Shown in pieces: positions 5,475 to 11,538 of a stretch of DNA of 15,425 nucleotides. Position 1 is the stretch's first letter. Each line of letters starts with the position of its first letter. The notes under the pieces were generated by a model that saw only the letters and a list, made by a program, of their open reading frames with translations, ran no database searches and was not told the DNA's origin. This DNA comes from Bacteroidales bacterium UBA1722 (GTDB lineage Bacteria; Bacteroidota; Bacteroidia; Bacteroidales; UBA932): assembly GCA_002317435.1 (NCBI GenBank), contig DCIQ01000168.1, forward strand, positions 1,246 through 16,670. Direction: 5' to 3'. A program made the position numbers and the translations under genes.

Positions 5475-5637
5475 TTGGTAAAGATTTATGAATTACACTA
5501 TTTTCGCTCTCGCGAAAATTATTGTTATCGCTGAGGACAGATTCCTTTTTGAAGAAGGAGCTCACTGGTGGTGAGTGACTGATGAAAAAAGGAATATGGA
5601 CCAAAAAGAATCATAAAGATCACCTAGTTATTTTTTT
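5475..5637 (+). other. Structured intergenic element; possible small RNA or 28-residue ORF
   Basis: No established gene lies between the tRNA promoter and pheS. On the plus strand a TTG (5475-5477), 21-bp spacer and TATTTTCG (5499-5506) resemble a promoter. Next come a 10-bp perfect long-range stem (5541-5550 with 5586-5595) enclosing a small hairpin (5561-5565 with 5571-5575), and a T7 tract at 5631-5637. The -7 box overlaps a perfect 8-bp hairpin (5500-5507 with 5512-5519). A 28-residue ORF (5488-5574) starts MNYTIFALAK, but its start lies upstream of the proposed -7 box, so it and the RNA reading do not agree. I cannot assign a family. Confidence 0.35.
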
Positions 5638-5644
5638 AGGATTA

Positions 5645-6682
5645 CTACATAGATGTCTCGAATTCCCTGAGGAACCTTACATCATTTTCAAAATAGTGAC
5701 GCAGGTCACGCACCTGCCACTTCAGCATGGCTATACGTTCGATACCCATTCCGAAAGCGAATCCGGAATATTCCTTGGGATCGATGCCGCTGGCGCTCAG
5801 GACGTTCGGGTCCACCATACCGGCACCCATAATCTCCAGCCATCCAGTGCCCTTGCAGATGTTGCATCCCTTACCTCCGCAGATGTTACAACTGATATCC
5901 ACTTCGGTACTGGGCTCGGTAAACGGGAAATACGACGGACGCATCCTTATCTGTGTGTTCTCTCCGAACATCTCCTTCACGAAAAGGAGGATGGCCTGCT
6001 TGAGGTCCGCGAAAGACACGTTCTTGTCTATATACAGTCCCTCCACCTGATGGAATATGCAGTGTGCGCGGGCGGAGATGGCTTCGTTCCTGAAAACGCG
6101 CCCCGGACAAATAACCCTGACGGGAGGTTTCTGGCGCTCCATGGTACGTACCTGCACCGAACTGGTGTGGGTGCGGAGCAGTATCGGATTGGCACCGGAA
6201 GAGATGAAGAAAGTATCCTGCATATCCCTGGCCGGATGGTCGGCGGGGAAGTTCAGGGCTTCGAAAACGTGGTGGTCGTCTTCTATTTCCGGGCCTTCGG
6301 CCAATGTATAACCCAACTTGTTGAAAATGGAGATAATCTCCTCACGGGTGATGGAGATAGGGTGTCTGGTCCCCAGTTCACAGGCATCTCCCGGCTTGGT
6401 CAGGTCGAAAGAGCACTCCGCTGCTTCCGTCGATTCCTCCAGAATGGCACGCAGCTCTTCTATCTTGGCTGTCGCAGCGTTCTTGAGTTCGTTCAGTTTC
6501 TTTCCGAATTCCTTTTTCTCCTCGGGAAGAACATTCCTGAATTCTTCGAAAAGACGGGTGACTTCACCTTTCTTTCCCAGAAATCTCACTCTGAATTCTT
6601 CAATTTCCTGTTCCCGCATAGCCTTCAGGTCTTCGATTTCCTGAAGAAGCCCGGCGATTTTCTCTATCATCTGTGATGCCAT
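5645..6682 (-). CDS. pheS: Phenylalanyl-tRNA synthetase alpha subunit
   Basis: PheS (345 residues) is the catalytic subunit of the alpha2beta2 enzyme that charges tRNA-Phe in the cytosol. The N-terminal 90 residues form the usual coiled-coil arm. The class II core shows HPARDMQDTF near 149, motif 2 with GRVFRNEAISARAHCIFHQ from 194, phenylalanine-pocket FPFTEPS at 252-258, and motif 3 GMGIERIAM at 311-319. Cys265, 268, 273 and 276 (CxxC-x4-CxxC) form a zinc-knuckle insertion seen in many PheS proteins. The start MASQM at 6682 fits the family and lies about 25 bp below a perfect -7 box. The partner pheT is not adjacent: the gene stands alone between tRNA-Gly and manC, as is common in this phylum. 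Confidence 0.97.
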   Translation of the reverse strand: MASQMIEKIAGLLQEIEDLKAMREQEIEEFRVRFLGKKGEVTRLFEEFRNVLPEEKKEFGKKLNELKNAATAKIEELRAILEESTEAAECSFDLTKPGDACELGTRHPISITREEIISIFNKLGYTLAEGPEIEDDHHVFEALNFPADHPARDMQDTFFISSGANPILLRTHTSSVQVRTMERQKPPVRVICPGRVFRNEAISARAHCIFHQVEGLYIDKNVSFADLKQAILLFVKEMFGENTQIRMRPSYFPFTEPSTEVDISCNICGGKGCNICKGTGWLEIMGAGMVDPNVLSASGIDPKEYSGFAFGMGIERIAMLKWQVRDLRHYFENDVRFLREFETSM

Positions 6683-6707
6683 ACAAAATATTTTTTACAA
6701 CAGTCGG

Positions 6708-6715
6708 CAAAGATA
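6708..6715 (-). promoter_or_regulatory. -7 promoter element of pheS
   Basis: The minus strand reads TATCTTTG, a perfect TAnnTTTG. The -33 region is poor (TGTC) and overlaps a small hairpin (6725-6729 with 6734-6738) just past the manC stop, so an operator is possible. Confidence 0.6.
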
Positions 6716-6741
6716 CTGATTATTTGTCTCTATAGACACGA

Positions 6742-7842
6742 CTACTGATATTTCTGCAAGTCGCGGAGCTGAATGTCCGCGATAACCTCCTTGAATTTCT
6801 TCTCATCACGTGGACATATCAGCAGTACGTTGTCGGTATCCACCACCATATAGTTCTCCAGTCCCTTCACGACTACGAGTTTCTCCGGATTCAGAGACAT
6901 CGCTATGGTACCTTTCGTCTCAGGCAACATCGCATCAGAGGCTTTCACCATATTTCCGTACTCGTCCTTCTCGTCGTCGTGCATGTAGAGGGACTCCCAG
7001 GTGCCCAGGTCCGACCATCCGAAATTAGCCTGAAACACACAAGCCCTCTCCGTCTTCTCCATCACTCCGTAGTCGATCGATATTCCTTCGCATCCCTGAT
7101 ATACGGCATCCACCGCATCCTGCTCCCCATCCGCATCATAACTGGCAGAGCAGGCGTCGAAAGCATTATAGATATTCGGAAGCCAATGTTCCAATGCCTT
7201 GCAGATAGTCTTCACCGGCCAGATGAAAATACCGGAATTCCAGAGGAATTCACCGCTGTCCACGAATACCTTGGCGAGATTCCTGTCCGGCTTCTCGGTG
7301 AAAGTCTTGACCTTGAATCCCACGTGCCCGTCTGCATTCATATCCTGTTTCTTGTTACACTGGATATATCCGTACCCTGTTTCAGGTCTGGTGGGAGGAA
7401 CACCTATGGTATACATCTCATCCCGCATGTCCGCATATTTCATAACCGACCCGACCATATCGGTGAAATGGTCCACATCCGAAATGTAATGGTCGGAAGG
7501 AGCGACGACCATCACGGCATCGGGATTTCTCTTCCTTATCTTCATCGATGCATAAGCGATACAGGGGGCAGTGTTCCTTCTGTACTTTTCCAAAAGAACA
7601 TTGTTCAGCGGAAGATCGGGAAGCTGTCCGCGCACCAGAGAACCGTATGCCTCGGAAGTCACCACCAATATGTTTTCCTTCGGGATAATCCGTGCGAATC
7701 TGTCATAAGTTTCCTGCAGGAAACTGCGTCCGGTCCCGAGAATGTCCAGAAACTGCTTCGGCATGGAGTTCCTGCTGACAGGCCAGAATCTGCTGCCTAT
7801 ACCTCCTGCCATTATCACACAATAGTTATTTTCCTGTTTCAT
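6742..7842 (-). CDS. manC: Mannose-1-phosphate guanylyltransferase
   Basis: This 366-residue nucleotidyltransferase makes GDP-mannose from mannose-1-phosphate and GTP for surface polysaccharide and fucose precursors. Near the N-terminus it has the signature GGIGSRFWPVSRNSMPKQF (residues 13-31), the nucleotide-binding loop. FTEKPD and WNSGIFIW are typical of the ManC group. It ends at about 366 residues, so the C-terminal phosphomannose-isomerase domain of bifunctional ManC is absent. ATG at 7842 (MKQENNY) is preferred over a TTG at 7851 in the same frame. It is read in the same direction as yraN upstream but is separated by 230 bp containing hairpins, so it is probably transcribed on its own; a clear promoter was not found (TACACTTG at 7889-7882 lacks a well-spaced -33). 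Confidence 0.95.
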   Translation of the reverse strand: MKQENNYCVIMAGGIGSRFWPVSRNSMPKQFLDILGTGRSFLQETYDRFARIIPKENILVVTSEAYGSLVRGQLPDLPLNNVLLEKYRRNTAPCIAYASMKIRKRNPDAVMVVAPSDHYISDVDHFTDMVGSVMKYADMRDEMYTIGVPPTRPETGYGYIQCNKKQDMNADGHVGFKVKTFTEKPDRNLAKVFVDSGEFLWNSGIFIWPVKTICKALEHWLPNIYNAFDACSASYDADGEQDAVDAVYQGCEGISIDYGVMEKTERACVFQANFGWSDLGTWESLYMHDDEKDEYGNMVKASDAMLPETKGTIAMSLNPEKLVVVKGLENYMVVDTDNVLLICPRDEKKFKEVIADIQLRDLQKYQ

Positions 7843-7937
7843 AACGACCAATATTATAGTATATTACATACTTAAGTTCCGCAAGTGTATTAATTTTTGT
7901 GTTTCAAATAGCTATCGCAGGTATTCCACTTTACCTT

Positions 7938-8000
7938 CAAGCCCTCCGGGCTTGTTTGTCATCTTATCTACCCCCTACATCCTCCTCCACAGGAGGGGGA
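7938..8000. repeat. REP-like hairpins between manC and yraN
   Basis: Two palindromes lie here: CAAGCCC / GGGCTTG (7938-7944 with 7948-7954), and a CTACCCC-led C-rich segment from 7968 ending in CCTCCT / AGGAGG (7981-7986 with 7991-7996). The second resembles 5190-5221. No gene is seen in 7843-8074. Confidence 0.5.
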
Positions 8001-8038
8001 CTGCTGTCGCACATCCTGCAGATATGCTCCGATAGGAA

Positions 8039-8062
8039 CAAGTTTCGCAAGTGCGAAACTTG
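8039..8062 (-). terminator. Hairpin after yraN, likely terminator
   Basis: A perfect 10-bp inverted repeat (8039-8048 with 8053-8062, loop AAGT) lies 12 bp past the yraN stop. There is no U-tract, so termination efficiency is uncertain. Confidence 0.5.
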
Positions 8063-8074
8063 AGTTACATATAG

Positions 8075-8440
8075 TCACACCTCGAACTGCGTGAAAGCGT
8101 CCCGGATGAAAGTGATTTCGGGACCGTGAGGAAACAATACCACCGAAGCGATATCGAAATGCGAGTCCCTGTCTATTCCGTGCCCGGAGACATAGGCAGA
8201 TGCCGCCTTCAGCAGGAAATGCCGCTTCAGCCGGTTCACCGACATCTGGGGCTCGATGAGAACAGGCGCCGTACGTGTCTTCACTTCCACGAAATGAACT
8301 CCGTCGGAGGCCAGCATTATGAGATCCACCTCAAGATGATTATGCCTCCAGTTCCTCTCCATAAGGAGCATCCCTCTCTCCAGAAGATATCGCAGTACCG
8401 CGTCCTCCCCCTCAGAGCCTATTTTTCGGGTGTCTGCCAT
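8075..8440 (-). CDS. yraN: YraN / UPF0102 family nuclease-like protein
   Basis: This 121-residue protein has the UPF0102 layout: an N-terminal G-x-x-GE-x-x-A (GSEGEDA) and a restriction-endonuclease-like core with ERNWR, the acidic Glu-Val-Asp (HLEVDLI), and FVEVKTR. The Glu, Asp and E-x-K residues are the presumed metal site. The cellular role of the family is poorly known; a DNA-processing role is usually suggested. ATG at 8440 is chosen because GGGGAGGAAG lies just upstream. An upstream ATG at 8497 lies before the predicted transcription start and is unlikely. The gene diverges from metK, with overlapping promoters. A hairpin follows the stop. Confidence 0.9.
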   Translation of the reverse strand: MADTRKIGSEGEDAVLRYLLERGMLLMERNWRHNHLEVDLIMLASDGVHFVEVKTRTAPVLIEPQMSVNRLKRHFLLKAASAYVSGHGIDRDSHFDIASVVLFPHGPEITFIRDAFTQFEV

Positions 8441-8485
8441 AAACTTCCTCCCCTCTCTCGGATTCCACACAATTTTTCTTCTACA

Positions 8486-8518
8486 CAAACATATCACTTT
8501 TTGTTGGATTATCCCAAA
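8486..8518 (-). promoter_or_regulatory. Promoter of yraN
   Basis: The minus strand reads TTTG (8518-8515), 21 bp, then TATGTTTG (8493-8486), a perfect -7 box. It leaves a leader of about 40 bases before the ATG at 8440 and overlaps the divergent metK promoter. Confidence 0.75.
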
Positions 8519-8533
8519 ATAAATATACCTTTG
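8504..8533 (+). promoter_or_regulatory. Promoter of metK
   Basis: TTG (8504-8506), 19 bp, then TACCTTTG (8526-8533) matches the phylum consensus. It gives a leader of about 130 bases before metK. Confidence 0.85.
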
Positions 8534-8622
8534 CGCCCGAATTGTGGATGGATTTGACTGCTTGCAACCACGTTAAAAAACTGCTAAAACGAGCCTTTGG
8601 TCCCTTTGGTGCATATCGTCAG

Positions 8623-8644
8623 ATCCTCCCGTCGGAAAGAGGAT
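8623..8644 (+). promoter_or_regulatory. Hairpin in the metK leader
   Basis: ATCCTC (8623-8628) pairs with GAGGAT (8639-8644), followed by TTTATTATTT, 25 bp before the start codon. It could be a weak attenuator or a ribosome-access hairpin. I see no match to SAM-I or other known SAM riboswitch cores in the leader. Confidence 0.3.
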
Positions 8645-8669
8645 TTTATTATTTAAGGAATTACGCGAT

Positions 8670-9965
8670 ATGTCTTACTTATTTACATCAGAATCAGTAT
8701 CGGAAGGTCATCCCGACAAGGTGGCCGACCAGATTTCGGATGCCATCCTGGACGATTTTCTCCGTCAGGACGCCGAATCTAAAGTAGCTTGTGAAACATT
8801 TGTAAGTACCGGTCTGGCAGTAGTCGGCGGTGAAGTCCGCGCAGACCACGCCTATGTGGACATCCAGCAGATTACCAGAGATGTCATCGAAAAAATAGGA
8901 TATACGAAGGCTGAATATATGTTCGACTCCAAATCATGCGGAATCCTCTCGGCGCTCCACGAACAGTCTCCCGACATAAACCGCGGAGTCGTACGGAAGA
9001 AGACGGCCGACCAGGGGGCGGGAGACCAGGGTATGATGTTCGGGTATGCATGCAGCGACACCGAAAACTATATGCCGCTGCCACTTACCCTCGCCCATAC
9101 GGCACTCCGGATTCTCGCCGATATCAGGCGGGAAGAGAACTCTCCGATGCCGTATCTCCGTCCGGATGCCAAGTCACAGTTCACGGTAGAATACGATGAC
9201 CACCATCATCCCATACGCATCCACACCATAGTCATATCCACACAGCACGACGAATTCTCCCCGGAAGGAGATGCCATAGGGAGCCCGGAAAATGACGCCG
9301 CGATGCAGAAAAGAATTACCGGAGACATCAGGAAGTTTCTGCTGCCGAGAGTGAAGAAGTGTCTCCCCGCCAAGACGGCGGCCCTCTTCGACGACCGTCT
9401 CATACTGCACGTGAATCCTACCGGCAAATTCGTGATAGGAGGCCCTCACGGAGACACAGGAGTGACCGGCAGAAAGATAATCGTGGATACCTACGGAGGA
9501 AAGGGAGCCCACGGAGGCGGAGCCTTTTCCGGAAAGGATCCCAGCAAGGTCGACCGTTCGGCAGCCTATGCGGCCAGATATATAGCCAAGAATCTGGTCG
9601 CCGCCGGCATCGCCGAAGAAATCCTGATCCAGATCAGTTATGCCATAGGTGTGGCCGAACCGGTCAGCATATTCGTGGACACATACGGCTCCGCCAAAGT
9701 CCGGATGACGGACGGTCAGATCGCCGCGAAAATAGGAAGGCTTTTCGACCTGCGTCCCGCAGCCATCATAAATAAGTTCCAGCTGAGGAATCCCATCTAT
9801 CTCCCCACTGCGTCCTACGGACATTTCGGCCGCGAGCCATATACCGAAAAGGTCACGCTGATCAGAAACGGCCGCAAGGTGGAAAAGGAAGTCCTGTTCT
9901 TCGGATGGGAGCGGCTGGATTCCGTAGGGAAAATCAGGAAAGCGTTCTTCGGAAAGGAGGAATAG
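8670..9965 (+). CDS. metK: S-adenosylmethionine synthetase
   Basis: MetK makes S-adenosylmethionine from methionine and ATP, releasing phosphate and pyrophosphate; it acts as a cytosolic tetramer. Visible hallmarks are GHPDK at 13-17 (active-site His14), the signature GAGDQGMMFGYA at 116-127, the pyrophosphate-binding segment GGGAFSGKDPSKVDRSAAYA at 282-301, and SYAIGVAEPVS. At 431 residues it is longer than the roughly 384 of E. coli MetK; extra length in the central domain is usual in Bacteroidota. The ATG at 8670 gives the canonical N-terminus SYLFTSESV. It is divergent from yraN, and comF starts 49 bp downstream with no terminator seen, so the two may be co-transcribed. Its product is the cosubstrate of the radical SAM enzyme at the right end. 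Confidence 0.98.
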   Translation: MSYLFTSESVSEGHPDKVADQISDAILDDFLRQDAESKVACETFVSTGLAVVGGEVRADHAYVDIQQITRDVIEKIGYTKAEYMFDSKSCGILSALHEQSPDINRGVVRKKTADQGAGDQGMMFGYACSDTENYMPLPLTLAHTALRILADIRREENSPMPYLRPDAKSQFTVEYDDHHHPIRIHTIVISTQHDEFSPEGDAIGSPENDAAMQKRITGDIRKFLLPRVKKCLPAKTAALFDDRLILHVNPTGKFVIGGPHGDTGVTGRKIIVDTYGGKGAHGGGAFSGKDPSKVDRSAAYAARYIAKNLVAAGIAEEILIQISYAIGVAEPVSIFVDTYGSAKVRMTDGQIAAKIGRLFDLRPAAIINKFQLRNPIYLPTASYGHFGREPYTEKVTLIRNGRKVEKEVLFFGWERLDSVGKIRKAFFGKEE

Positions 9966-10014
9966 ATACCGTCCGATATATTTCGGCATAATCCTGAACA
10001 GATTCTGCAATAGA

Positions 10015-10698
10015 ATGAAAAAACACCTGCTGGACTGGCTGTACCCCAGACACTGTGAGGTCTGCGGTGCCGGGTTGGACCGGGAGGAGGACCTTCTCTG
10101 CCGTGGATGTCTGGAGGATATGCCCCTCACCTGGTTCTGGAAGTGGAGAGGTAATCCGGCTGAAAAGATGTTATGGGGAAGATGCCGTTTCGAGACGGTA
10201 TCCTCCCTGTTCTATTATCACCGCGAAAGCGATTACGCCCATCTGACTCCCAAAATAAAATACGGGGGGAACAGGCATCTGGGAATCTGTCTGGGAGAAA
10301 TGCTCGGCCGTCAGATGTCCGGAAGCATCACGGACATCGACGTCATAATCCCCGTCCCGCTCCATCCCCTGAAAAAATGGAGCAGAGGATATAACCAGTC
10401 GGAGATCGTCGCCCGCGGCATCTCCACAGGGCTGGGAGGCATCCCTATTGCCGGAGGCATACTCAAAAGGACCCGGTGGGCCCGTTCCCAGACCAGGACG
10501 GACATGGGGAACAAATGGGAAAATGTGGGAGGGGCATTTTCACTCGACCGGGACCGTTCGGAAATCCTCAGAGACAGACATGTCCTCCTGGTGGACGATG
10601 TGCTCACCAGCGGCGCCACCGCCGAATCCTGTTGGGACACCCTGAAAGATATTCCCGGCATCAGACTGAGTTTCGCCACACTCGCATACGTGGAATAA
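10015..10698 (+). CDS. comF: ComF family phosphoribosyltransferase-like protein
   Basis: This 227-residue ComF/GntX-type protein has an N-terminal zinc finger, CxxC at 14-17 and CxxC at 29-32. A type I phosphoribosyltransferase fold follows, with RGYNQSE at 124-130 and the PRPP loop VLLVDDVLTSGAT at 190-202. Relatives take part in DNA uptake (transformation) and in handling single-stranded DNA; the enzymatic reaction, if any, is unknown. Length and start are normal for the family. It follows metK by 49 bp on the same strand, and the next gene, cdaA, has its own -7 box right after the comF stop. Confidence 0.93.
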   Translation: MKKHLLDWLYPRHCEVCGAGLDREEDLLCRGCLEDMPLTWFWKWRGNPAEKMLWGRCRFETVSSLFYYHRESDYAHLTPKIKYGGNRHLGICLGEMLGRQMSGSITDIDVIIPVPLHPLKKWSRGYNQSEIVARGISTGLGGIPIAGGILKRTRWARSQTRTDMGNKWENVGGAFSLDRDRSEILRDRHVLLVDDVLTSGATAESCWDTLKDIPGIRLSFATLAYVE

Positions 10699-10703
10699 AA
10701 TAT

Positions 10704-10737
10704 TATCTTTGTGATTTAACTTCTGCAAAGTGCAGAA
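10704..10737 (+). promoter_or_regulatory. -7 promoter element and leader hairpin of cdaA
   Basis: TATCTTTG at 10704-10711 is a perfect -7 box, but no -33 TTTG is seen at the right distance. A perfect 7-bp inverted repeat (10721-10727 with 10731-10737) sits at the expected transcription start and could be an operator or a 5' stabilising hairpin. Confidence 0.5.
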
Positions 10738-10752
10738 CCCGAATTTGCGATT

Positions 10753-11538
10753 ATGTTCGATTTTATAAGCATCTCTGTCACCGACATTCTGGACATCGCC
10801 TTGTTGACGCTGCTCATCTATCAGATAGTCAAACTTCTGAGAGGGACTTCCGCGTCCAGCATCGTCATCGGCATCCTCCTCCTCTATCTCGGATGGCTGC
10901 TGCTGGATTCACTCGGGATGAAGATGACAGCATCCATCATGAACAAGGTCCTCAGCATCGGAGTCATCGCACTGGTAATCATCTTCCAGCAGGAGATAAG
11001 ACGCTGGCTGCTCCATCTGGGCACGACCATCACGTCCAAGGCACGGGAGAACAGTTTCCTCAGGATTCTTTCGAATTCGAAGGCGGGCGGGCTGAAGTCC
11101 TCAGATATAGAAGAAATCGTCGCTGCATGCAGCGAGATGGGGGAAACCCGGACCGGAGCCCTGATAGTCCTGCCCCATGCATCTCCCATACAGTATGTCA
11201 TAGACACGGGTGACACCATCGACGCCCTTATAAACCGGCGTCTGATAATGAATCTGTTTTTCAAGAACTCCCCTCTCCATGACGGGGCGATGGTGATAGA
11301 GTCGGGACGTATCGTGGCAGCCAGATGTACCATTCCCATCATCGAGAACCCGCATATCCCTCCGCAGTACGGTCTCCGCCACCGTGCCGCCTGCAGCATA
11401 ACGTCCGATACGGATGCCGATGCGATAGTGGTCTCCGAAGAGACGGGAAAAATCTCCTATGTCTCCAACGGGATACTGCACATCTGTTCGGGCATCTCTG
11501 AACTGAAATTTTTCATAGAAGAGTCATATACACGATGA
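10753..11538 (+). CDS. cdaA: Membrane-bound diadenylate cyclase
   Basis: CdaA (261 residues) makes the second messenger c-di-AMP from two ATP at the inner membrane. Three hydrophobic segments (about 10-27, 36-52, 62-80) precede the DAC domain, which shows the catalytic DGA in SPLHDGAMV at 173-181 and the RHR motif in GLRHRAA at 207-213. Size and layout match the CdaA class, not DisA or CdaS. c-di-AMP controls potassium and osmotic balance and cell-wall stress in many bacteria. Its TGA overlaps the mutS2 start codon by 4 bp (ATGA), so the two are translated together. No CdaR or GlmM gene is adjacent, unlike in Firmicutes. Confidence 0.96.
   Translation: MFDFISISVTDILDIALLTLLIYQIVKLLRGTSASSIVIGILLLYLGWLLLDSLGMKMTASIMNKVLSIGVIALVIIFQQEIRRWLLHLGTTITSKARENSFLRILSNSKAGGLKSSDIEEIVAACSEMGETRTGALIVLPHASPIQYVIDTGDTIDALINRRLIMNLFFKNSPLHDGAMVIESGRIVAARCTIPIIENPHIPPQYGLRHRAACSITSDTDADAIVVSEETGKISYVSNGILHICSGISELKFFIEESYTR

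Noticed and set aside
5284..5481. 65-residue plus-strand ORF starting MDRLGAENETRTRD
   Set aside because: It is the antisense of tRNA-Gly and its promoter, a well-known type of false ORF.
5582..6676. 364-residue plus-strand frame antisense to pheS
   Set aside because: Mirror of the well-supported pheS gene; the early residues lie in the structured intergenic element and match nothing known.
8534..8669. SAM riboswitch in the metK leader
   Set aside because: The leader is long enough, but I see no SAM-I, SAM-II or SMK core sequence; only a 6-bp hairpin is present.
8548..8787. Upstream ORF in the metK leader (MDLTACNHVKK)
   Set aside because: It runs into metK out of frame, has no ribosome-binding site, and starts only a few bases after the predicted transcription start.
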